Origin: Algoriphagus machipongonensis
Lineage (GTDB): Bacteria; Bacteroidota; Bacteroidia; Cytophagales; Cyclobacteriaceae
Assembly (NCBI RefSeq): GCF_000166275.1
Contig: NZ_CM001023.1
Coordinates: 1,739,001 to 1,803,000, forward strand
Direction of reading: 5' to 3'
DNA length: 64,000 nucleotides
Shown: piece by piece, positions 25,743 through 34,342 of the stretch
Layout of the letters: every line of letters begins with the position of its first letter
Position numbering within the stretch: the stretch's first letter is position 1
Notes under the pieces: model-generated
What the model was told of the DNA's origin: nothing
Databases searched by the model: none
The model's input: the letters and a program-made list of their open reading frames with translations, nothing else
Program-made: the position numbers and the translations under genes

Positions 25743-27530
25743 ATGATTTTGAACAAACATGTTTGCTTGTTTACGGCTGCCCTGGCACTTCAGATCGGCG
25801 CCCTACAAGCACAGCAAAATCCTGTCAAACTTGACCTAAACTCCTTTGAAGGGAACAAAGGCAGTTGGTCAGAAGTAGGAAAAGTTTGGGCTGACCCAAC
25901 TGTTCCTAATGAACTTCAAGCCGCAGATGGTTCTGGAGTTTTCGCAAATTTACCCACTAAAAAGAAGCCAGGAGCTGACCTGATCTCCATTGAGAAATTT
26001 GGTGATGTGGATCTATCTCTTGAGTTTATGGTAGCCCCTAATTCAAACTCGGGTGTTTACCTTCAAGGAAATTATGAAATTCAAATCCTGGATAGCTGGA
26101 CATCTACAGCTTCTAAGCCAGGTGACAACGGAGGGATTTACCAACGTTGGGACGAAAGTAAACCAGATGGCCAAAAAGGTTATCAGGGATATGCTCCTCG
26201 ACAGAATGCAAGTAAAGCACCTGGAGTTTGGCAAAAGCTGGACGTTTCCTTCCAAGCAGCCAAGTTCAATTCCAATGGTGAGAAAATCGAAAATGCTAGA
26301 TTCCTTTATGTAGCATTAAATGGAGTAACTATCCATGAAAATTTAGAGGTTTTTGGACCTACTCGTGGATCTCTTACAGGAGAGGATGTAGCCGAGGGAC
26401 CCCTTAGAATTCAAGGTGATCATGGAGCGGTCGCATTTAGAAATGTCGTAATCACACCCTACGATGCGGCAAGTCCAAAAATTTCAAACGTTTCATACGA
26501 GACTTTTCAAGGTTCTTTCAATAATCTGGAAGACTTAAGCGGTAAAACTGCAAAAGCAAAAGGAACTGTAGCTTCACTGAATGAAATTCCTGCATCTGTA
26601 TCAGGTGTAAATTTGACAAAGATCGATGCGAACTTAAACGTTGCCGAAACTGGTGAATACTTTATCACTCTTCAAGTACCAGGAGGATTGTCAGGTCTTG
26701 CAGTTGGGAATGAAACAGTCTCAGACCTTAGCAATAGAGGTGTAAGAATTAAAAAGCAATTAAATGCTGGAGACAATCCAATTCATATTATTGCTTCAAA
26801 AAATAGAAACTGGTCTGTGGATGGGTTTAACTTATATATTTCTGGACCAGGCCTAAGAAATACCGAATTATTGGTGTCACAAGCTGGCGCAAATCAAGCA
26901 ACTGACCCGATTTTAGTAGATGCTTCTGAAACTCCTGTTTTGAGAAGTTTCAGAGATTTTCCTGACTTTAAAAGATTGAGTCATGTCGTTTCTGTAGCCA
27001 GTGAAGAAAAGGTGAACTATGCCTATGACATGGAAACAGGAACCTTAATTCAAGTTTGGAGAGGAGAGTTTCTAGATGCGACACCTATGTGGAATAGCCG
27101 AGGAAACGGAGTATCAGTGCCACAAGGTGCTTTAATTAATTTGAGCACCCCAGCGATCAATGCCGTTAATGCCGATTACCAAACTTCAGAAGAATTCAGA
27201 ACAAAAGGATATCAATTGAAAAATGGTTCTGAAGACATGGTGTTCAATTACCTGCTTTCTGGCAACGCCGTTACTGACGAGATCAAAGTTTTGGAGTCTG
27301 GTAAGGGAATTAGTAGAACTGTTTCAGGAATTGGAAATGGTTTCTACAAAGTAGCTGATGGAGTAGAAATTCAAAAAGTTGCTAAAGGATATTATTTATT
27401 ACCTGAAACTGGAGTATATCTCCAATACGATGAAGGTACATATGGAGCTCCGGTGACAAACTCATCAAATGATGAATCTGGAATTTTCTTGCCTGCAAAG
27501 GGAAACATCGTTTATAATCTTCTCTTTTAA
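25743..27530 (+). CDS. DUF1080 (3-keto-disaccharide hydrolase-type) domain protein
   Basis: A 595-residue exported protein with a signal peptide ending ALQAQQ (about residue 25). The first half (about 45-245) is a DUF1080/PF06439 concanavalin-like domain with NSNSGVYLQGNYEIQILDS, GGIYQRW and EGPLRIQGDHGAVAFRNV. Some members hydrolyse 3-keto-glycosides. The second half (about 255-595) has no family I can name and looks beta-rich. It is separated by 18 bp from the sorbosone-dehydrogenase/cytochrome gene, so the two are probably made together. The pairing fits extracytoplasmic oxidation and cleavage of a sugar, by inference. Confidence 0.85.
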   Translation: MILNKHVCLFTAALALQIGALQAQQNPVKLDLNSFEGNKGSWSEVGKVWADPTVPNELQAADGSGVFANLPTKKKPGADLISIEKFGDVDLSLEFMVAPNSNSGVYLQGNYEIQILDSWTSTASKPGDNGGIYQRWDESKPDGQKGYQGYAPRQNASKAPGVWQKLDVSFQAAKFNSNGEKIENARFLYVALNGVTIHENLEVFGPTRGSLTGEDVAEGPLRIQGDHGAVAFRNVVITPYDAASPKISNVSYETFQGSFNNLEDLSGKTAKAKGTVASLNEIPASVSGVNLTKIDANLNVAETGEYFITLQVPGGLSGLAVGNETVSDLSNRGVRIKKQLNAGDNPIHIIASKNRNWSVDGFNLYISGPGLRNTELLVSQAGANQATDPILVDASETPVLRSFRDFPDFKRLSHVVSVASEEKVNYAYDMETGTLIQVWRGEFLDATPMWNSRGNGVSVPQGALINLSTPAINAVNADYQTSEEFRTKGYQLKNGSEDMVFNYLLSGNAVTDEIKVLESGKGISRTVSGIGNGFYKVADGVEIQKVAKGYYLLPETGVYLQYDEGTYGAPVTNSSNDESGIFLPAKGNIVYNLLF

Positions 27531-27548
27531 TCCAAGGACAGCGCAAAG

Positions 27549-29489
27549 ATGAAAACATTATTAAAAAATAAATTCACAAAAATTGCCTTTGGACTAGCTG
27601 CGATTATTCAGCTGATGCCAGGGCATGTTGAAGCACAGGAATCTCCTAAAGAGGAGGATTTCTTTAAAATCATGCGAGTGACGGCTCCAGAAGGAACACT
27701 TTTAGAAGTGGGAGGTCTGACGGTATTGCCAAATGGCGATCTGGGTGTTGCAACTCGAAGAGGTGACGTATTTATTGTAGAAAACCCAACCAGCCCAAGA
27801 CCATTCTTCAGAAAGTTCGCTTCTGGACTTCATGAGATTTTGGGATTGGTATACGAAGATGGAGCATTTTACCTAGCACAAAGAGGTGAGTTGACCAAAT
27901 TGGTAGATACTGACCAAGACGGTAAGGCTGATTTGTATGAGACGGTATATGCTTGGCCACTTTCTGCACACTACCATGAATACAGCTTTGGTCCTAAGGT
28001 GGGTCCTGATGGATCTTTCTATGTATCTGCGAATGTTGCCTTCGGTAATCAAGAATGGTGGAGAGGTGAAAGCCGTGTTCCAATGAGAGGATGGATCATG
28101 AAAATCAATCGTGATGGAAGCATGGAACCTTATGCTACAGGGATGAGATCTCCTGCAGGTTTGGGCATGCTTGGTGATCAATTGGTCTACACTGAAAATC
28201 AAGGTGATTATATGGGGTCTGGTGGACTTTGGTTCATCGACAAAGGTGATTTTACAGGACACCCAGCAGGACTTGCTTGGACAGGAAGAGAAGATTCTCC
28301 ATTAAAGTTGACTGTTGAGGAATTTAATCAAGTGGTAGATCCACAAAAAGTACCGAACGGTAACGGAGGCTATTTAAAGCCAGAAAATGTGGTGGATGCT
28401 CCCTACATTACAAACGCTCAGGCGAAGGAAAAACTTCCTGACCTGAAGTTGCCGGCAATTTGGTTGCCACATGGAATTCAAGGTATTTCCAATTCTGAGC
28501 CAATCCTGATTCCTGAAGGAACCTTTGGACCTTTTGAAGGACAGGTTTTGATAGGCGATCAAGGGCAAAGTAAAATCATGCGAGTGATTCTTGAAGAAGT
28601 AAATGGCGTAATGCAAGGTGCTTCTATTGATTTTAGATCTGGTTTCCAGTCTGGAATTTTGAGAATGGCTTGGGCACCTGATAATTCATTGTTTATTGGA
28701 GAGACCAACCGTGGTTGGGGTTCTGCAGGTGAAGCAAATGAAGGCTTACAAAGATTAGTTTGGAATCATAATATTCCATTTGAGATGAGAACTGTAAAGG
28801 CTCAGCCTGATGGATTCTTAGTAGAGTTTACCAAGCCAGTTGACAAAGCTTCTGCAGAGGATCTAACATCATATGCTGTTGAAAGCTTTACCTATAAATA
28901 TCATCCGGTATATGGTAGCCCACCAGTGGATATCAAAGAACTTGAGATTTTAGGAGTAGAAGTTGCAGAAGATGGAATGTCAGCAAGAATTGCTGTAGAT
29001 GGATTGAGACCTTATTTTGTTCACAAAATTAGCCTAAATGGCGTGAGAGCTGTAGACGGTAGCTTCTCTTTGGTTCACCCAGATGCTTATTATACCTTGA
29101 ATCAGATTCCAAGTGGAAGCAAAATGGTTATCAAGCCAAAGCCTGAGCCAGTAAAGGAATCTAAGCCTGCGCCTAAAGTAGTAGCAAAAGCGACTGAAAA
29201 GGTAGAAGTAGCAGCAAAAACTGCGATTCCTTCTGATGCAGAGATTAAAACTTTGCTTGCGAAGAATACCTGTACTGCTTGCCACACTACAGACAAAAAA
29301 GTAGTGGGACCTCCATTCAAGCAAATTGCAGAAAGAGGATATACTCCTGAGAAAATTGTAGAATTAATATATAACCCTCAACCTGAAAACTGGCCTGATT
29401 ATGCCACTCCTATGGCACCAATGCCACAGGTTAAGAAGGAAGATGCACTTAAAATTGCAAGATGGATTAATTCTCTAAACGGGAATTAA
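27549..29489 (+). CDS. Sorbosone/glucose-dehydrogenase-like beta-propeller fused to cytochrome c
   Basis: A 646-residue exported protein with a signal peptide ending HVEAQE (about residue 30). The main part (about 45-420) is a beta-propeller resembling PQQ-dependent soluble glucose/L-sorbosone dehydrogenases (GLVYEDGAFYLAQRGELTKLVDTDQDGKAD is split over two blades). A Lys/Pro/Ala-rich linker (about 535-565) leads to a cytochrome c domain with CTACH (Cys575, Cys578, His579) and a Met in TPMAPMP. It likely oxidises a sugar-type substrate and passes electrons to its own haem. PQQ dependence is not shown by the sequence. Confidence 0.85.
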   Translation: MKTLLKNKFTKIAFGLAAIIQLMPGHVEAQESPKEEDFFKIMRVTAPEGTLLEVGGLTVLPNGDLGVATRRGDVFIVENPTSPRPFFRKFASGLHEILGLVYEDGAFYLAQRGELTKLVDTDQDGKADLYETVYAWPLSAHYHEYSFGPKVGPDGSFYVSANVAFGNQEWWRGESRVPMRGWIMKINRDGSMEPYATGMRSPAGLGMLGDQLVYTENQGDYMGSGGLWFIDKGDFTGHPAGLAWTGREDSPLKLTVEEFNQVVDPQKVPNGNGGYLKPENVVDAPYITNAQAKEKLPDLKLPAIWLPHGIQGISNSEPILIPEGTFGPFEGQVLIGDQGQSKIMRVILEEVNGVMQGASIDFRSGFQSGILRMAWAPDNSLFIGETNRGWGSAGEANEGLQRLVWNHNIPFEMRTVKAQPDGFLVEFTKPVDKASAEDLTSYAVESFTYKYHPVYGSPPVDIKELEILGVEVAEDGMSARIAVDGLRPYFVHKISLNGVRAVDGSFSLVHPDAYYTLNQIPSGSKMVIKPKPEPVKESKPAPKVVAKATEKVEVAAKTAIPSDAEIKTLLAKNTCTACHTTDKKVVGPPFKQIAERGYTPEKIVELIYNPQPENWPDYATPMAPMPQVKKEDALKIARWINSLNGN

Positions 29490-29506
29490 GAATTCCTATT
29501 TGAAGG

Positions 29507-29538
29507 AAACCGCAGTCACGATTGGCTGCGGTTTTTTT
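29507..29538 (+). terminator. Intrinsic terminator of the SusC/D-dehydrogenase operon
   Basis: AACCGCAG (29508-29515) pairs with CTGCGGTT (29526-29533), followed by a T run. It ends the operon before the FAD oxidoreductase gene. Confidence 0.85.
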
Positions 29539-29666
29539 GTTTTTAATTGGCTTGGGTAATAGGTGGCTAACTCATATTATATGAGAGATATTATCTTTTT
29601 CATAAATTGGAAGTAGACAAATGATCGATTAATAATTGACTATTCTTAGAACCCAACCAATAACCC

Positions 29667-31328
29667 ATGCCTAAATATTTTTTCCTAGCCCTGATCCTGG
29701 TATTTTTTTCATGTTCTACAACAGAAGAGAAAGCTGGTGTAGAAGAATATCAAGCAGATGTCATTATCTACGGAGGTACATCAGCCGCAATTACATCAGC
29801 TGTTCAAATAAAGAAAATGGGGAAATCTGTGATTGTGGTTTCTCCGGATAAACATTTGGGAGGATTATCTTCAAGTGGCTTAGGTTTTACTGACACAGGT
29901 AATAAAGCTGTAATTGGTGGTTTAGCAAGAGAATTTTACAGCCGGATATATGACCATTACCAGCAAGATTCTTCTTGGAAGTGGCAAGCCAAAGAAGAAT
30001 ATGGGAATAAAGGACAAGGAACTCCTGCAATAGATGGAGATTCAAGAACCATGTGGATTTTTGAGCCCCATGCTGCAGAACAAGTTTTTGAGGATTTTGT
30101 AGTGGAAAATGAATTGGAGGTGTTGAGAGATGAATGGTTGGACCGTGCCAATGGAGTTAAAAAAGAAGGGGGAAGAATAACCTCTATTCAAACTTTGTCA
30201 GGAAAAGTCTTTCAAGGAAAAATTTTTATTGATGCGACTTATGAAGGTGATTTGATGGCAGCAGCTGGAGTAAGCTACCTTGTAGGCAGGGAGAGCAATG
30301 AACTATATGGCGAAACTTGGAATGGAGTACAAGTTGGAGTTTATCAACATAGACACTATTTCCAAGATTCGATCAGTGCTTATCAAACCCCGGGAGACCC
30401 TACCAGCGGCTTGGTGGCAGAGGTAGTTGCAATTCCTCCAGGAAAAAATGGAACGGCAGATAAACGATTGCAAGCCTATAATTATAGAATGTGTCTCAGT
30501 AGACACCCGGACAACCGAGTTCCCTTTGAAAAACCCGAAGGATATGATCCAGCCAGGTATGAATTACTGGCAAGAGTTTATGAAGCAGGTTGGGATGAAA
30601 CTTTTGATAAGTTTGACCCCATCCCAAACCTTAAAACAGATACGAATAATCATGGCCCTTTTAGCACCGATTACATAGGGAAAAATTATGCCTATCCTGA
30701 GGCGAGCTATGAAGAGAGAGAAGAGATATTATTGGATCATATCAATTATCAAAAGGGTCTGATGTACTTTTTAGCGAATGACCCCAGTGTCCCTGAAAAA
30801 ATTAGAGAGGAAATGGCTCAATGGGGGCTTGCCAAAGACGAATTTCAAGACAATGGTCATTGGCCCCACCAAATCTATGTGAGAGAGGCTAGGCGAATGG
30901 TTGGGGATTATGTGATGACGGAGCATGAAGTTCTCGGGAATCGAGCAGTACCTCAGCCCATAGGAATGGGTTCCTATTCATTGGACTCTCATAATGTTCA
31001 GCGTTTTGTAACAGCCGAGGGGCATGTGCAAAATGAAGGAGATATTGGTGTCCACCCAAAAATGCCATATAGCATTTCTTATGGTACTTTGTTGCCTAAG
31101 AAATCAGAGTGCAGTAATCTTTTAGTTCCTGTCTGTGTTTCCAGTTCACATACTGCCTTTGGTTCCATCCGGATGGAACCTGTATTTATGATCCTTGGTC
31201 AATCCGCAGCAGTAGCCGCCTCGCTTGCCATAGATAATCAACAAGCTGTCCAAGATGTTGACTTCCAGGAGTTAAAGAAAATGCTCCACCAGGAAAACCA
31301 AGTATTGGAATTGAATGATCAACTGTAG
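29667..31328 (+). CDS. FAD-dependent oxidoreductase lipoprotein
   Basis: A 553-residue exported flavoprotein of the FAD_oxidored (PF12831) type. The signal peptide ends LVFFSCSTT, so the mature protein is lipid-anchored. The dinucleotide-binding fold begins with ADVIIYGGTSAAITSAVQIKK (about 31-51), and KHLGGLSSSGLGFTD follows. The C-terminal part has LLVPVCVSSSHTAFGSIRMEP, typical of this family. It is next to, but separated by a terminator from, the dehydrogenase operon. I infer a role in oxidation of the same class of substrate; the reaction is unknown. Confidence 0.85.
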   Translation: MPKYFFLALILVFFSCSTTEEKAGVEEYQADVIIYGGTSAAITSAVQIKKMGKSVIVVSPDKHLGGLSSSGLGFTDTGNKAVIGGLAREFYSRIYDHYQQDSSWKWQAKEEYGNKGQGTPAIDGDSRTMWIFEPHAAEQVFEDFVVENELEVLRDEWLDRANGVKKEGGRITSIQTLSGKVFQGKIFIDATYEGDLMAAAGVSYLVGRESNELYGETWNGVQVGVYQHRHYFQDSISAYQTPGDPTSGLVAEVVAIPPGKNGTADKRLQAYNYRMCLSRHPDNRVPFEKPEGYDPARYELLARVYEAGWDETFDKFDPIPNLKTDTNNHGPFSTDYIGKNYAYPEASYEEREEILLDHINYQKGLMYFLANDPSVPEKIREEMAQWGLAKDEFQDNGHWPHQIYVREARRMVGDYVMTEHEVLGNRAVPQPIGMGSYSLDSHNVQRFVTAEGHVQNEGDIGVHPKMPYSISYGTLLPKKSECSNLLVPVCVSSSHTAFGSIRMEPVFMILGQSAAVAASLAIDNQQAVQDVDFQELKKMLHQENQVLELNDQL

Positions 31329-31346
31329 GATAATAAAATTCTCGAT

Positions 31347-31934
31347 TTAATTTCTCGGAGGTGTAATCATGATATGTGCTCTGTGGGTTCCTGGATCCAT
31401 AATCCAAGGCATTCCTGGAGCACTGGGTTTTAGCGGTAACCCTGTGGTTTCTGGAGTGGACCAAGGGATATAAACAACATAGCGCAAGTAGGTGTTAGAA
31501 ACATCTCCGGTAGTAGCGTTGAAGTCCTCTTTTTCAGCGGTTAGAACATATAAAGTTGCTCCTTCTTCAGGCATTTTTAAAGTACCACTTTTGGCTTCCG
31601 CTTCTCGGGTATCAAATATTTCCTGAAATGATTTTCCCTCTTTTTTTAATTCTCTGCCACGTGCCATAAAGGCTTCAAGGTCTTTAGGATAGGCTGCAAC
31701 ACTAAACCCCTCTGTTTCTGGGTTATCAGCGATGCAAATCATTTCATTACTGCCATTTTTTAAAACAGTAAATTCTCCATTTGAATCGTATCCGTATACC
31801 ATTGCACCCTCTCTTTTCTCCTCAGGAGCAGCCAGGATTGCAGTTTTGATCTGAACCTCCTTGGATGGGATTACCTGGGAATATCCAAATGGGCTGATGA
31901 AAAGTGTTAGGAAAAATGCGATTAGAGTTCTCAT
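31347..31934 (-). CDS. Exported protein of unknown function, 195 aa
   Basis: A 195-residue protein with a signal peptide ending SPFGYSQV (about residue 19). The mature part contains EKREGAMVYGYDSNGEFTVLKNGSNEMICIADNP and ends DPGTHRAHIMITP. I recognise no named domain, although exported proteins of this type occur in other Bacteroidota. It converges with the FAD oxidoreductase gene, 18 bp apart, and is followed upstream by a lipoprotein gene on the same strand. No function is assigned. Confidence 0.7.
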   Translation of the reverse strand: MRTLIAFFLTLFISPFGYSQVIPSKEVQIKTAILAAPEEKREGAMVYGYDSNGEFTVLKNGSNEMICIADNPETEGFSVAAYPKDLEAFMARGRELKKEGKSFQEIFDTREAEAKSGTLKMPEEGATLYVLTAEKEDFNATTGDVSNTYLRYVVYIPWSTPETTGLPLKPSAPGMPWIMDPGTHRAHIMITPPRN

Positions 31935-32003
31935 AGTAAAATGGTTTTGGGTTATTCAATTTACATTTTATTTCCGAAACTCTTTTCAATACTGAACTCT
32001 ATC

Positions 32004-32990
32004 TCAATACTCGGAAATGTTGGTTTCGAAGAATTGTCGAGATGCTTCTCCATCCCTAAGTTTATATTGGACTTGTCTAGTTTTTCCCGTCTGAACCCAG
32101 TCTTCTCCTTTTTGTTCATAAATAGGAAATCTCTGAACCAATGAATTTTCTACAATTTCAAATTGATCCTGACCCCGAAAACCTTGGGAAGCCTCTTCAC
32201 TAAGTTCAGGCATACTGATTTGGCTCATCGATTTTCCATTATTCACAGAAAATCCAACAACCATACCCTTCATTTCCATACCATAGGAATTAAAAAAGAT
32301 TAATATTTCGGGCCAGCCGTCACTGTTGAGATCTTCTATCTCAGATTTTAGGTATCCGCCATCTACTTTCTGCACTACCGCTTCATTTGAAATTTCAAGA
32401 CCCTCCGGCTGTACTAGGAGAGTAGTGTATGGGTTTTGCTCCGTGGCTTTAATATCGAATTTTATTTTTTGCAGACTCAATTCCTCTTCGAAAGTGTAAT
32501 TCATATACTGGCTGGAATCCAAATCCTCCTCTAGCTTAGTATAAGTCCCTGCTAAACTTGCCCCACCATTACAAAAGAAATGAAGTGCATTTTCTCCTTC
32601 TTCGGTTTCTGTTTGAATCTCCAAGCTGTCTCCATTGATAAGAAAAAACACTTTTTGATTCATCAACATGGCCTCCAAATTGGAAGAGTCATTCAGTTGA
32701 AGTTCGAAGGCTGCCGAGCAACTCGGTCTTTTAAGGTCAGATCTTGAGCTTACTTCCCCAATAAGTTTATTCTGGTCTCCAGGGAGAATCCTCACTACAG
32801 TCCAATCATATCCATCTTCTCGCTGAAAGTAACCTGAGGTAACATAATCCCCAATGAAATTTTCAAGTGAAGTTTCCTCAGCTTCTTCAATTACAACCTC
32901 TTTTTCTGTTTCCTTATTTTCAGAGTCTGGTGAACATGAGATCATGCAAAAAAGTAATGGAATCAACCAAATTGAATGTAAAGGTTTCAT
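32004..32990 (-). CDS. Lipoprotein of unknown function, 328 aa
   Basis: A 328-residue lipoprotein: the signal peptide IWLIPLLFCMISCSPDSEN ends at a clear lipobox Cys. An acidic linker follows (about 20-40), then a beta-rich body with paired DWTVVRILPGDQNKLIG and DLNSDGWPEILIFFNSYG segments; the second resembles an FG-GAP/VCBS-type calcium loop. An upstream ATG at 33038 would place 16 extra residues before the signal peptide and is less likely. No catalytic motif is visible. The role is unknown. Confidence 0.72.
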   Translation of the reverse strand: MKPLHSIWLIPLLFCMISCSPDSENKETEKEVVIEEAEETSLENFIGDYVTSGYFQREDGYDWTVVRILPGDQNKLIGEVSSRSDLKRPSCSAAFELQLNDSSNLEAMLMNQKVFFLINGDSLEIQTETEEGENALHFFCNGGASLAGTYTKLEEDLDSSQYMNYTFEEELSLQKIKFDIKATEQNPYTTLLVQPEGLEISNEAVVQKVDGGYLKSEIEDLNSDGWPEILIFFNSYGMEMKGMVVGFSVNNGKSMSQISMPELSEEASQGFRGQDQFEIVENSLVQRFPIYEQKGEDWVQTGKTRQVQYKLRDGEASRQFFETNISEY

Positions 32991-33114
32991 AAGCTTAACA
33001 TATAAATTGCACATGAATGGTGGTTTTGGCCATTCCAAAATAGTTCTAGCAATAGAATGCCTGAGGAATAGTAATTTAATTTAAGTTATTTTTTTAATTA
33101 AAGAGCATGATAGA

Positions 33115-34248
33115 CTAGTAGTTTAATGACCAAATGCCGGCCTTCTCAGCTTTTCGGCTTTCCAATGTCATTCCATTAAATAAAAATGTGGGTTGTCCAT
33201 CACTCCCAAATTCCCAAAAATCACCTTTAAAAAATACGTTGACACCAATTCTGGAATTAGTGCTTTTTATTTTTTCCTCAATAGAATATTTACTCCAGGC
33301 ATCTCTCTCCGTGATTTTGTTTACATCGGATGTTAAAACGAAGCTGGGTAAGGAATTGAGGTTTTTTCCCTCCCAAGGAGAATCCATCCTATTGTTACCT
33401 ATACAAAATGAAGGGACTAAGATTAAGTCTGGCTGATGTATTAAGATTTGCTGGTAGGACTCAGGAAACCAACTATCCTCGCTGATCAAAATAGAAGTTC
33501 TGGCAAATGGCAATTGGAAGTTTTGAACTGTCTGAATGGTAGGCTCGGAAAGAAAATTAGCCTCAGTAGAAGTCAAATGGGATTTAATAATGGGATCTCC
33601 GAGAATCTCTCCTTCAGGAGAAAAAACAAAAGACACATTGTAAAGGTCCTTGTTAGGTTCTATGAAAATCTCACCATTTTTCACATAAGGGCCAGGCAAT
33701 ACAATGGAACCTGCTATGATATAGCAATTCGTCTCTATTGCCAAGTCACTAAAACTATTTTGGTAGACAGATGCCATCACTTTGGCTTTCATTCTAAAAA
33801 TAGCTGAAATTGGTCTGTCTTCTTTTTTTCCAGTCTTGATGTAGCCAAGAAAAAAATCAAATAAATTACTCCAGATAAAGGTTGATTTTACTTCTCTCCA
33901 ACTCTCTTTTTCTGCGAGAGAATGTTTTTCTCCCAAAAGAACTAATGGACTTGCAAAGTGCTCAGGGAAAAGGATGGTCGTTTTGTTTCGAAGGAAGCCG
34001 CTTTGTTTTGCAGCCGAGGTATACTGCCTGATTTTCTCGTTGAATTTACTTTCATTAAAGTAATCTTCGGGCAACATAAAAGGTTGAATTGCCACGATGT
34101 TTCTATCGAGGCTATCACTTGGATTTATTTCCTCAATAACTGAGAGGTAGGGGTTTGGTGGGGAAACAGGTAAGTTTCTACCTGAATAGGACCAGATTAA
34201 CCAAATAAAAATTACCAGAGTAAGAAAGCTAAGGCTTCTCTTTATCAT
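33115..34248 (-). CDS. Carbon-nitrogen hydrolase-fold protein, catalytic Cys replaced by Ser
   Basis: A 377-residue protein with one N-terminal transmembrane helix (about 7-21) and a nitrilase-superfamily domain resembling the periplasmic domain of apolipoprotein N-acyltransferase. The catalytic Glu (E96 in LFPEHF) and Lys (K222 in IKSHL) are recognisable. The position expected to be the nucleophilic Cys is Ser256 (ILISEDSWFPE). The corresponding codon is AGC in the DNA, so it is not a translation error. It may be an inactive or binding-only homologue, or use Ser. It has no other Lnt transmembrane segments, so it is not an Lnt itself. Confidence 0.78.
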   Translation of the reverse strand: MIKRSLSFLTLVIFIWLIWSYSGRNLPVSPPNPYLSVIEEINPSDSLDRNIVAIQPFMLPEDYFNESKFNEKIRQYTSAAKQSGFLRNKTTILFPEHFASPLVLLGEKHSLAEKESWREVKSTFIWSNLFDFFLGYIKTGKKEDRPISAIFRMKAKVMASVYQNSFSDLAIETNCYIIAGSIVLPGPYVKNGEIFIEPNKDLYNVSFVFSPEGEILGDPIIKSHLTSTEANFLSEPTIQTVQNFQLPFARTSILISEDSWFPESYQQILIHQPDLILVPSFCIGNNRMDSPWEGKNLNSLPSFVLTSDVNKITERDAWSKYSIEEKIKSTNSRIGVNVFFKGDFWEFGSDGQPTFLFNGMTLESRKAEKAGIWSLNY

Positions 34249-34342
34249 GAGAAAATAAATCGCTGTTGAATTCTGAATTCAAACTTAACAGATTATCCTA
34301 AACTGAGGACCTATAAATCGAAATTAAACCTATTTCCAAAGA

